From contig CAJUEZ010000012.1 in NCBI GenBank assembly GCA_910585485.1, positions 1-55,421 of the forward strand: DNA of 55,421 nt, given 5' to 3'. Positions 35,210 through 43,132 of this stretch are shown here, piece after piece (positions within the stretch are counted from its first letter, which is position 1; the number at the start of each line of letters is the position of its first letter). The DNA is from an uncultured Clostridia bacterium (GTDB lineage: Bacteria; Bacillota; Clostridia; UBA1381). Made by a program: the position numbers and the translations under genes. A model generated the notes under the pieces. It made no database searches and had not been told where the DNA came from. It was given only the letters and a program-made list of their open reading frames with translations.

Positions 35210-36265
35210 TTAAATTTTCATGTTATACGGAAATGTAACATACATTGTCGTGCCTTTACCCACTGTGCTTTTAACTCTTATTTTTGCGTCATGACACGCG
35301 CAGACATGTTTAACTATTGATAATCCCAAACCCGTTCCTCCAACCTTTTTTGAGTGACTTTTATCAACTCTGTAAAAACGCTCAAAAATTCTTTCGGTAT
35401 CTTCCTTTGGTATTCCAATACCCGTATCTTTAACGGAAAGTTCCGCTCCGTCTACATTCTCGCCTACAAACACGATGATTTTCCCGTTATCCTTATTATA
35501 CTTTATAGCATTATCTATAAGATTATATACAAGTTCGCCTATGAGAGTCGCGTTTCCCTTTATTACAGTCGGAACTTTACTGTAAAATATCTGTATACCC
35601 CGTTCTTTCGCCGCCTTTTCCAACACACATATCGCTTCTTCCGTTATAAGAGATAAATCCACATCCTCCGGATTATCTATCCCTTCTCTATCGTCCAAAT
35701 TTGTGAGGTTTATTATATCATCAATCAACGTGAGAAGTCTCATTGACTCCTTCTCTATTTTTTTTGAAAACTGCGATATATCCTCTTCCTTAGCCATTCC
35801 GTTATTTATCATCTGTGCATATCCCGATATAGTGGTAAGCGGTGTTTTAAGTTCATGAGAGACATTCGCGGTGAACTCGCGACGTATTTTTTCCGCCTCC
35901 GCCTTTTCCTCGTCTCTGTTTTTTATTCGCGCAAAAAAAGGTTTAAGTTCATCATAAATCTCTGCCTCTTTTATATTGTCTATGTCAATATTATTTATCG
36001 GTTCAAGTATATGTTTTGTTAATCTTTTTGACACGGGAATAGCCACACCTATTACCGCTATCAGTATTATGGCTATCGGAACAATAATCACACCGACTCC
36101 CGTTATAATACCGGTGGATTTTGTGATTTCATACGCAGAGCCGGTAAAAATATTGGCTCCGTAATGATGAAACAGTATGTAATACACTATAAACATCAGA
36201 GCCGCGCTTATAAGAACTGCGGATATAACAAATATCCGCAGCGTATTATTTATAACTTTTCTCAT
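35210..36265 (-). CDS. PhoR-like sensor histidine kinase
   Basis: A 351-residue membrane kinase. Two membrane segments (about 10-31 and 48-75) enclose only some 16 outside residues, so there is no room for an extracellular sensor domain. The phosphorylated histidine is in N-V-S-H-E-L-K-T-P near 138. The ATP-binding domain shows N-L-I-D-N-A-I-K-Y, D-T-G-I-G-I and G-T-G-L-G-L. It overlaps the response regulator by four bases and follows the Na/Pi transporter in the same operon. This suggests phosphate sensing through a membrane partner. Assignment as PhoR rests on this context; other kinases of the family look alike. Confidence 0.88.
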   Translation of the reverse strand: MRKVINNTLRIFVISAVLISAALMFIVYYILFHHYGANIFTGSAYEITKSTGIITGVGVIIVPIAIILIAVIGVAIPVSKRLTKHILEPINNIDIDNIKEAEIYDELKPFFARIKNRDEEKAEAEKIRREFTANVSHELKTPLTTISGYAQMINNGMAKEEDISQFSKKIEKESMRLLTLIDDIINLTNLDDREGIDNPEDVDLSLITEEAICVLEKAAKERGIQIFYSKVPTVIKGNATLIGELVYNLIDNAIKYNKDNGKIIVFVGENVDGAELSVKDTGIGIPKEDTERIFERFYRVDKSHSKKVGGTGLGLSIVKHVCACHDAKIRVKSTVGKGTTMYVTFPYNMKI

Positions 36266-36927
36266 ATTTTATATCCCACATTCCTTATGGTCTCAATACA
36301 TTTTCCTTTTTCTCCGAGCTTATGTCTCAGACTTCCTATATGCACATCCAACGTTCTGCTCTCTCCCTCGAAATGGTAACCCCAAATCCTGTCAAGCAGC
36401 ACTTCTCTCGGCACGACAGTGCCTTTGTTTGTCAAAAGATATTTAAGAAGTTCAAATTCCTTAAAAGTAACGTTCACACTCTTCCCGTTTACTTTTACGC
36501 TGCGGCTTTGTATATCCATAGCGATTCCCTTATACTCAATAATATCCTTCTCCGCCGCGCCGCTTCGCCTTAACACCGCCTTAATTCTGGAAATCATCTC
36601 CATAACTCCAAACGGCTTTGTTATATAATCATCGGCTCCGGCATCAAAGCCTCTGACTTTATCCCCTTCCGTGCTCTTTGCCGTTATCATTATTACAGGC
36701 AAATATTTTGTTCTTTCATTATTTCTTATGTCACGCAAAAGTTCAATTCCATCTTTATCGGGGAGCATTATATCAAGAAGAACCATTGACGGCACAGACA
36801 CTTTAAGCGCGTTCTCAAAGCCAAGCGCCGTTTCAAAACCCTCGGCTTCAAACCCTGCGGACTTCACAGCGTAAATTATAAGTTCTCTGATTCCTTCATC
36901 GTCCTCAACGCAATATATCTTGCTCAT
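36262..36927 (-). CDS. PhoB/PhoP-like response regulator
   Basis: A 221-residue OmpR/PhoB-family regulator. The receiver domain has acidic residues at the start (E-D-D-E-G), the phosphorylated aspartate in V-L-L-D-I-M-L-P near 52, and the conserved lysine in I-T-K-P-F. The winged-helix domain follows, with the E-F-E-L-L-K-Y-L-L and S-R-T-L-D-V-H-I-G-S-L-R motifs. It starts 21 bases after the Na/Pi transporter gene. It is expected to bind the Pho-box-like repeats at 38773-38822 that precede its own operon. Confidence 0.92.
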   Translation of the reverse strand: MSKIYCVEDDEGIRELIIYAVKSAGFEAEGFETALGFENALKVSVPSMVLLDIMLPDKDGIELLRDIRNNERTKYLPVIMITAKSTEGDKVRGFDAGADDYITKPFGVMEMISRIKAVLRRSGAAEKDIIEYKGIAMDIQSRSVKVNGKSVNVTFKEFELLKYLLTNKGTVVPREVLLDRIWGYHFEGESRTLDVHIGSLRHKLGEKGKCIETIRNVGYKI

Positions 36928-36948
36928 TCTAACACCCCGCTGCTCTCG

Positions 36949-38715
36949 TTATTCCGTTTCAGCGGACGCTGAAAACGGAAGAGCGTATTTCTTGCTGAAA
37001 GAAACACACATTTCCTTGTACTCATCACGATTCTTTCTGTGGCTCATAACGTTGTGTATTTCATAATTCTCATCATTCAGTTCAATAATAGCCGCCGCGA
37101 CATTCGCGCAGTGATCTGATATTTTTTCAAGTGCGGTTATATAATCCGTAAATACGAATCCCTGATCCACGCTGCACCGTCCCTCCTGCATACGCTTTAT
37201 ATGGCGGTTTTTGAGGTCGTTTCTCAATCTGTCTATAACATCCTCCAAAGGCTCAACCTGATTTGCAAGTTTAACATCGTTATTTGAAAACGCGCTTATC
37301 GTAAGATCAATTATTTCCCCTACGGCATTAACCATTATCGTTATTTCCTGACGCGCCTTTTCAGAAAAATGCACGTCTTTATCTCGTTTTTCTCTCGCTG
37401 TAAACACAAGATCGGCAGTATAATCCGTCATTTTTTCAAAATCTGATATTGCATGAAGAAGAATGGACACCTTCTGCGCGTCGGCAGCAATAAGATTCTG
37501 CTCGGAAAGGCGCACAAGGTAAACTCCGAGAGCATCCTCGTATTCATCAGCCTCGTGTTCTGTTTCAATAATTTCCTTATCGTTTTTCTCTGAATATTTT
37601 GCCACGCACTCCTGCGCTAAAGTAAAGCTGTCCTTAACCATATATGCCATATTTGTCGCAAGCATCATACACTGCTCCACGGCAAATGACGGTGTCTGCA
37701 AAAATCTATCGTCCAACACAGCAAATGTACTTCTTTCCGCACCCTCTTTAATTGTAAGGCGCACAATCTTTTCAATAATCTTGCTGCATGGAAGCAATAC
37801 TATTGTAGACGCAACGTTAAATGCCGTATGGATAATAGCAATATGGAACGCGTCTATAGAAGAATACATAAACGCAAAATTCAGCACTGCGTGCGACGCG
37901 TAAAATACACCCATGAATAATACCGCGCTTATAATTTTTATGTATAAATTAGCTATAGCCGCGCGTTTAGCGTTTTTACTTGTGCCGATACATGAAATCA
38001 TCGCGGTTATACATGTACCGATATTCTGACCCATAAGAATCGGAATAGCCGTCGCAAAAGTTATCTGTCCGGTGGCGCTCAATGCCTGTAAAATACCGAC
38101 AGACGCTGAGGATGACTGAATAATCGCCGTAAGCACAGCGCCTACAATAAGACCCAGCACAGGGTTGGAGAACATTACAAGCATATTTGAAAACGCGGGC
38201 GAATCTTTAAGTCCCGAAACGGCATCAGACATAGCATCCATACCAAACATCAAAACCGCGAATCCTATCAGTATATTACCTATACTTTTCTTCTTGTCGC
38301 TCTTGGCTGCCATAAGCAATATTATACCTATAAGGGCAAGCACCGGAGTGAAATTTTCCGGTTTTACGATATTAGCCAACAGGCTGTCACCCTGAACACC
38401 CGACAAACTCAGAATCCAAGCTGTCATGGTCGTACCAATATTGGCTCCCATCATTACACCTATAGACTGAGTCAGCTTCATTATTCCTGAATTTACAAAT
38501 CCGACCACCATAACAGTTGTAGCGGAAGAAGACTGTATGACAGCCGTCACAACCGCGCCGAGCAAAACGCCCATAATCGGGTTTGAAGTAAGCTTTTCGA
38601 GTATTGCCTCAAGCTTGCCGCCGCCGAGTTTTTTCAGACCATCGCCCATTACATTCATTCCGTAAAGGAACATTGCCAGTCCGCCGCACATACTGAACAG
38701 CTTAAAAATGTTCAT
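36949..38715 (-). CDS. Na/Pi cotransporter with PhoU-like domain
   Basis: A 588-residue membrane protein of the NptA/PNaS family that imports phosphate with sodium. Two inverted-topology repeats each carry the Q-S-S-S motif (V-I-Q-S-S-S-A-T near 60 and I-I-Q-S-S-S-A-S near 200). After about residue 350 the protein becomes a soluble helical PhoU-like domain rich in charged residues (E-H-E-A-D-E-Y, D-F-E-K-M-T-D-Y). It is the first gene of an operon with the PhoP- and PhoR-like genes. A sodium-driven transporter fits the sodium-type ATP synthase nearby. The start is preceded by GAGGTG. Confidence 0.93.
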   Translation of the reverse strand: MNIFKLFSMCGGLAMFLYGMNVMGDGLKKLGGGKLEAILEKLTSNPIMGVLLGAVVTAVIQSSSATTVMVVGFVNSGIMKLTQSIGVMMGANIGTTMTAWILSLSGVQGDSLLANIVKPENFTPVLALIGIILLMAAKSDKKKSIGNILIGFAVLMFGMDAMSDAVSGLKDSPAFSNMLVMFSNPVLGLIVGAVLTAIIQSSSASVGILQALSATGQITFATAIPILMGQNIGTCITAMISCIGTSKNAKRAAIANLYIKIISAVLFMGVFYASHAVLNFAFMYSSIDAFHIAIIHTAFNVASTIVLLPCSKIIEKIVRLTIKEGAERSTFAVLDDRFLQTPSFAVEQCMMLATNMAYMVKDSFTLAQECVAKYSEKNDKEIIETEHEADEYEDALGVYLVRLSEQNLIAADAQKVSILLHAISDFEKMTDYTADLVFTAREKRDKDVHFSEKARQEITIMVNAVGEIIDLTISAFSNNDVKLANQVEPLEDVIDRLRNDLKNRHIKRMQEGRCSVDQGFVFTDYITALEKISDHCANVAAAIIELNDENYEIHNVMSHRKNRDEYKEMCVSFSKKYALPFSASAETE

Positions 38716-38726
38716 AACCGCACCTC

Positions 38727-38740
38727 ATTTGTATACAAAT
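38727..38740. promoter_or_regulatory. Palindrome ATTTGTATACAAAT before the Na/Pi gene
   Basis: A perfect 14-bp palindrome lies just upstream of the ribosome site of the Na/Pi transporter gene. The shape resembles operators of GntR-family repressors, but no such regulator is in the window. If used, it would act as a roadblock downstream of the promoter. Confidence 0.4.
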
Positions 38741-38772
38741 TTTTATTTTTTAATATTTATTAATAATGATTA

Positions 38773-38822
38773 TATAAAATCAATGTAAAATTGTATTCAA
38801 GCTTATCTTAAATTTATGTAAA
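38773..38822 (-). promoter_or_regulatory. Pho-box-like repeats before the Na/Pi-PhoPR operon
   Basis: On the minus strand there are two pairs of hexamers, each with a five-base gap: TTTACA-N5-TTAAGA (38822-38806) and TTTACA-N5-TTTATA (38789-38773). The pairs are 33 bp apart, three helical turns. The Bacillus PhoP consensus is TT(A/C/T)A(C/T)A in tandem with five-base gaps; three of the four hexamers fit. A TATAAT at 38774-38769 abuts the last repeat and lacks a good -35, as expected for an activated promoter. Confidence 0.5.
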
Positions 38823-39287
38823 ATTTTTCAAAGCTTTCCAACTTTCAATAAGTCTTTCCAGTCCAAATGCCGCATTTGCGGGACTTGTAGACGGAAGCTT
38901 TATCGCGTCCATACCGCTGTTGTATTTTAAAAACAACTTATGTGCGGTATTTCCATTTGTGAAAATCCGTTTTATGTCAGACTGTTCCAGTATATTCTTC
39001 AAATCATTAGGTGTAACATTTTTAATGGAACTATCAGACGAGCCTTCTATATCACAGCTTTGAATAACGTCCCACACGGCTATATTATTTTTCAATAAAA
39101 ACGCTCTCTTTTCCTCAACTGTAATCGGGCACTCATCTCCCATAACAGCGGAAATAACCTTCCAAAATCTGTTCTGAGGGTGTCCGTAGAAGAAATTCGT
39201 TTCACGGGACTTAACCGAAGGGAAACTGCCAAGTATCAGTATTTTTGAGTTTTCGTCAAATACAGGCTCTATTGTATGAAATTCCAT
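38814..39287 (-). CDS. DNA-deoxyinosine glycosylase (UDG family 6)
   Basis: A 157-residue DNA repair enzyme that removes hypoxanthine, the deamination product of adenine, from DNA. Family features are the start L-I-L-G-S-F-P-S-V-K-S, followed by F-F-Y-G-H-P-Q-N-R-F-W-K-V-I. The later T-N-G-N-T-A-H and L-P-S-T-S-P-A-N-A segments correspond to the glycosylase core motifs. GAGGTG precedes the ATG. It is a single gene, divergent from the glycosidase gene on its right. Its stop codon overlaps the upstream half of the Pho-box-like repeats. Confidence 0.88.
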   Translation of the reverse strand: MEFHTIEPVFDENSKILILGSFPSVKSRETNFFYGHPQNRFWKVISAVMGDECPITVEEKRAFLLKNNIAVWDVIQSCDIEGSSDSSIKNVTPNDLKNILEQSDIKRIFTNGNTAHKLFLKYNSGMDAIKLPSTSPANAAFGLERLIESWKALKNFT

Positions 39288-39365
39288 TTTTTACACCTCG
39301 TTATTTATTATAACAGAAAAACAAAACATTTAAAAGATATTTTTCAAATTATTTTATATATTTTA

Positions 39366-39394
39366 TTGACACCGCCATCTTTATAATATATTAT
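39366..39394 (+). promoter_or_regulatory. Promoter of the propeller glycosidase gene
   Basis: TTGACA (39366-39371), a 17-bp spacer and TATTAT (39389-39394). Confidence 0.65.
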
Positions 39395-39431
39395 AAAATT
39401 ATCCACTAAATTATTGAAAGGAAATATTTTT

Positions 39432-40358
39432 ATGCAGAAAGCAAACGCGCCATTATTCCAAGACCCTATTCATAACGGAGCCTCTGACCCCGTTGTAATA
39501 TACAATGAAGAAAAAGGCACTCATTTTATGCTGTATACCGCGCGGCGCGCGGACGTTGAAGAGGAAGGCGTCATGTGGGTTCACGGCAGTGATATAGGAA
39601 TTGCCGAAAGCTTAGATAACGGTAACTCATGGCAATATGTCGGAATATGCAAAGGACTTGAATATGAGAGCGGCAGAAACACATACTGGGCGCCGGAGGT
39701 TATACGATATGGAGATTTGTATCATATGTACGTAAGCTATGTGCCCGGAATACCGGCAGACTGGCAACACCCGCGCTATATTCTCCATTACACTTCAAAA
39801 GACCTGATAAACTGGAACTTTGAAAGCAAGCTTAACCTTTCCTCAGAAAAAATTATTGACGCTTGCGTATTCCGTATGAAGAACGGAATCTTCAGAATGT
39901 GGTATAAAGACGAGGCGCACGACTCGCATACTTACTGCGCCGACAGTGCGGATTTATACAACTGGACCGTAAACAGCTGCGTTATTGACGATGTGGCTCA
40001 CGAGGGTGTTAATGTGTTCGAATTTGGAGGAAAATACTGGATGATAACAGACTGCTGGAGCGGTCTTGACGTATACTTTTCTGATGATTTATCGCATTGG
40101 ACAAAGCAGAATAAACGCATACTTGAAGAAGGCGGAACCCGAAAAGATGACGGTGTCATCGCTAACCACGCGGATGTTGCGGTATGCGGTGACAAGGCAT
40201 ACATATTTTATTTTACACATCCCGAAAGAAAAGGAAATATGCTTGACGACACAATCGCCGCAGAACGACGCACTTCTATCCAAGCCGCCGAACTTGAAAT
40301 CAAAAACGGCATGCTTGTCTGCGACAGAAACAAAGATTTATATATCAAGTTAAAATAA
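39432..40358 (+). CDS. Cytoplasmic GH43-like five-bladed propeller glycosidase
   Basis: A 308-residue protein with the five-bladed propeller fold shared by GH43, GH32 and related families. Probable catalytic acids sit in the expected blades: the base Asp in G-A-S-D-P-V-V, a third-blade Asp in I-I-D-A-C-V-F, and the Glu in H-E-G-V-N-V-F. The segment T-Y-W-A-P-E-V matches the usual W-A-P motif. There is no signal peptide, so it acts on imported oligosaccharides, possibly arabinan or galactan side chains of pectin. The ATG at 39432 has AAAGGA nine bases upstream. It is a single-gene unit with its own promoter. Family membership is fairly sure; substrate is not. Confidence 0.75.
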   Translation: MQKANAPLFQDPIHNGASDPVVIYNEEKGTHFMLYTARRADVEEEGVMWVHGSDIGIAESLDNGNSWQYVGICKGLEYESGRNTYWAPEVIRYGDLYHMYVSYVPGIPADWQHPRYILHYTSKDLINWNFESKLNLSSEKIIDACVFRMKNGIFRMWYKDEAHDSHTYCADSADLYNWTVNSCVIDDVAHEGVNVFEFGGKYWMITDCWSGLDVYFSDDLSHWTKQNKRILEEGGTRKDDGVIANHADVAVCGDKAYIFYFTHPERKGNMLDDTIAAERRTSIQAAELEIKNGMLVCDRNKDLYIKLK

Positions 40359-40393
40359 AACTATATTTTTATTATTAAAATAGTGAATATAAA

Positions 40394-40430
40394 AGAAGTT
40401 CCGCCGCATTTTAATCACGGCGGAACTTCT
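40394..40430. terminator. Bidirectional terminator between the glycosidase gene and atpC
   Basis: AGAAGTTCCGCCG (40394-40406) and CGGCGGAACTTCT (40418-40430) form a 13-bp stem. The T run is better on the minus strand, so it mainly ends the atp operon, whose last stop is at 40436. Confidence 0.85.
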
Positions 40431-40435
40431 TACTA

Positions 40436-40843
40436 TTACTTTGTTCCCTCGCCCACGCGTATACGCGTGATGGCTCTCTTAAGTTTTATTTCCGCTGCTC
40501 TTTCAGCGTAATCAGAGGCTTCTTTCAATTTTTCCTCCGCGCGTGTCTGCGCCCTTTTAGCGCGTTCCACATCTATATCCTCCGCCCATTCAAAAGTATT
40601 CGCAACGAGTCGGGTTATACCTTTTTTTACGCTTATAAAGCCCCCTGAGCAGGCGGCGGTTTTTACTTCACCGTCATCCATCGTCACTCTCGTCATACCC
40701 GTGGCGACAGGACTCACATAGTCAGAATGACCGCTCAGAATCCCAACGTCTCCCTCAGTTGTTCTGACGAGTATTCTTTGCGCGTTTCCGTCAAAAAGAA
40801 GTCCGTCAGGTGTTACTATCTGTAAATGAAATGTATTTGCCAT
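40436..40843 (-). CDS. atpC: ATP synthase epsilon subunit
   Basis: A 135-residue subunit of the F1 central stalk that couples rotation and can inhibit ATP hydrolysis. The beta-sandwich half shows L-Q-I-V-T-P-D-G-L-L-F, G-I-L-S-G-H and G-F-I-S-V. The C-terminal helical hairpin (A-K-R-A-Q-T-R-A-E-E-K-L) is complete. It is the last gene of the atp operon, 31 bases after atpD. Confidence 0.95.
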   Translation of the reverse strand: MANTFHLQIVTPDGLLFDGNAQRILVRTTEGDVGILSGHSDYVSPVATGMTRVTMDDGEVKTAACSGGFISVKKGITRLVANTFEWAEDIDVERAKRAQTRAEEKLKEASDYAERAAEIKLKRAITRIRVGEGTK

Positions 40844-40874
40844 AGCTTTTATACCCTTTCTTAAACTCGGGATA

Positions 40875-42269
40875 TTAGTCTTTCATCTGCTTCGCTTTTT
40901 CACGCACCTCGTCAATAGTTCCCGTGAACAGGAAACACGACTCCGGAATATCGTCACATTTACCATCTATGATTTCTCTGAATCCGCGTATTGTTTCCTT
41001 TATCGGCACATACTTGCCCTGCATACCCGTAAACTGCTCGGCAACCGAGAATGGCTGCGACAAAAATCTCTGCACTTTTCTTGCGCGGTTTACTGTGTTT
41101 TTATCTTCCTCGCTCAGTTCGTCCATACCCATAATCGCAATTATGTCCTGCAATTCCGTATAACGCTGAATTATCTTTTGCACATCTCTCGCGGTTTCAT
41201 AATGCTCTCTTCCGACAATATCCGGAGTAAGTATCCTCGATGTCGATTCCAGTGGGTCAACCGCCGGATATATTCCCAACGACGCAATCTGACGCGACAA
41301 AACCGTAGTTGCGTCAAGATGGGCGAACGTTGTCGCCGGAGCCGGGTCTGTAAGGTCATCCGCCGGTACATAGACCGCCTGAATAGACGTAATCGAACCG
41401 TTTTTAGTCGATGTAATTCTTTCCTGAAGCGCTCCCATTTCCGTTGACAAAGTCGGTTGGTATCCCACAGCGGACGGAATACGTCCAATCAGCGCTGACA
41501 CCTCTGAACCGGCTTGCGTGAATCGGAATATATTATCAATAAATAAAAGCACATCCTGATGCTGTTTATCTCTGAAATACTCCGCCATTGTAAGACCGGT
41601 AAGCGCGACTCTCATTCTTGCTCCCGGCGGTTCATTCATCTGACCGTACACAAGCGCCGTCTTACTCAAAACGCCTGATTCCTTCATCTCATTATACAGG
41701 TCGTTTCCCTCTCTCGTTCTTTCTCCGACACCCGAAAAAACGCTTATACCGCCATGTTCTTTTGCGATATTATTAATAAGTTCCATTATCAGAACAGTCT
41801 TTCCGACACCGGCGCCGCCGAACAAGCCGATTTTTCCACCTTTGGCATATGGCGCTATAAGGTCTACAACTTTTATGCCCGTCTCCAAAATCTCAGTAGT
41901 CGTATCCTGATCACTGTAAGATGGAGCCTCACGGTGTATACACCATTTTTCCTTAGTTTCGGGATTTGGCATATTATCCACAGCGTCGCCAAGCACATTA
42001 AAAATCCTGCCCAAAGTCTCCTCTCCGACAGGAACTGTTATTCCCTCGCCTGTGTCAACGGCTTCTATTCCTCTGACAAGTCCGTCTGTGGAACCCATTG
42101 AAATACATCTTACAATATTATCTCCCACATGCTGAGCAACCTCCGCGACAAGTTTTTTGCCGTTATGATTGATTTCAATAGCGTTCAACAGTTTCGGCAG
42201 ACAATCCTCCTCAAATTTTATATCAAGAACAGGTCCTATAATCTGAACTATTTTTCCTACATTACTCAT
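40875..42269 (-). CDS. atpD: ATP synthase beta subunit
   Basis: A 464-residue catalytic F1 subunit. The P-loop G-G-A-G-V-G-K-T lies near residue 153, the catalytic glutamate in G-V-G-E-R-T-R-E-G-N, and Walker B in L-L-F-I-D-N-I-F-R-F. The nucleotide-binding S-E-M-G-A-L-Q-E-R-I-T-S segment and the DELSEED-type loop (here D-E-L-S-E-E-D) are present. It is standard in length and sits between atpG and atpC. Confidence 0.98.
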   Translation of the reverse strand: MSNVGKIVQIIGPVLDIKFEEDCLPKLLNAIEINHNGKKLVAEVAQHVGDNIVRCISMGSTDGLVRGIEAVDTGEGITVPVGEETLGRIFNVLGDAVDNMPNPETKEKWCIHREAPSYSDQDTTTEILETGIKVVDLIAPYAKGGKIGLFGGAGVGKTVLIMELINNIAKEHGGISVFSGVGERTREGNDLYNEMKESGVLSKTALVYGQMNEPPGARMRVALTGLTMAEYFRDKQHQDVLLFIDNIFRFTQAGSEVSALIGRIPSAVGYQPTLSTEMGALQERITSTKNGSITSIQAVYVPADDLTDPAPATTFAHLDATTVLSRQIASLGIYPAVDPLESTSRILTPDIVGREHYETARDVQKIIQRYTELQDIIAIMGMDELSEEDKNTVNRARKVQRFLSQPFSVAEQFTGMQGKYVPIKETIRGFREIIDGKCDDIPESCFLFTGTIDEVREKAKQMKD

Positions 42270-42285
42270 AAACTCAAATCCTTTA

Positions 42286-43128
42286 TCACAAATTCTCCGC
42301 TCCCGCGATTATCTCTGTAAGCTCCTGCGTAATTGAAGCCTGTCTTGCTCTGTTATATTCAAGACTTAGCTTATCAATCATTTCAGACGCGTTATCAGTG
42401 GCTGATTCCATAGCGTTCCTTCTTGCTGAAAGTTCTGACGCAACTGATTCCGAAACCGCTCCGTATATCATACCTGAAAGATAATACGGCACAATTTCGC
42501 CAAATGCGCTTTCGGCAGTCGGCTCATAAATTATAAGGCTATAATTCATATTTCGCATTCCCTCTTCTGTATGCTCAACCCGAATCGGCAGCATTTCCTC
42601 AGTCTTAGGCTCCTGAACAAGCACGTTTACAAAGCTAGTGTATGAAATAGTAAGGCGAGTGAATTCACCTTTTTCATAAGCCTTCGCAAGCAGATTTCCC
42701 ATTGCATGGCAATCGGAAATTTTTATATCTCCCGCTTTTGCGTAATCATCAGTATATATATTAGCCCCGTCAAAATACTCAACAACTTTTCTGCCTATAG
42801 GCAAAATTATATCGTCTTCCTCTATACGGAGAGATTTGAACAAGTTATGATTATAACCGCCTGCCAGTCCCCTGTCTCCGGCAATTATAATATGGCATGT
42901 CTTTCCCTCTCTTTTGCGTGTGAACACAGATGAAAAATCCTTATTATCCTTCGCTATATCCTCAAGCGTCTCATTAAGTATCTTAAAATATGGCTTGGAG
43001 CTGGCAATTCTCTCTGTCGCCTTACGCATTTTAGATGTTGCTACAAGTTCCATTGCCTTTGTTATCTGCATTGTGCCCTTTATACTTTTTATTCTGTTTT
43101 TAATTGTTTTCATTGATGAAGCAGACAT
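42286..43128 (-). CDS. atpG: ATP synthase gamma subunit
   Basis: A 280-residue rotating shaft of F1. The N-terminal helix (I-K-N-R-I-K-S-I-K-G-T-M-Q-I-T-K-A-M) and the C-terminal helix (E-Y-N-R-A-R-Q-A-S-I-T-Q-E-L-T-E-I) that together make the coiled coil are both present. The Rossmann-like middle part with G-D-R-G-L-A-G-G-Y-N is also conserved. It starts four bases after the end of atpA. Confidence 0.96.
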   Translation of the reverse strand: MSASSMKTIKNRIKSIKGTMQITKAMELVATSKMRKATERIASSKPYFKILNETLEDIAKDNKDFSSVFTRKREGKTCHIIIAGDRGLAGGYNHNLFKSLRIEEDDIILPIGRKVVEYFDGANIYTDDYAKAGDIKISDCHAMGNLLAKAYEKGEFTRLTISYTSFVNVLVQEPKTEEMLPIRVEHTEEGMRNMNYSLIIYEPTAESAFGEIVPYYLSGMIYGAVSESVASELSARRNAMESATDNASEMIDKLSLEYNRARQASITQELTEIIAGAENL

Positions 43129-43132
43129 TATT

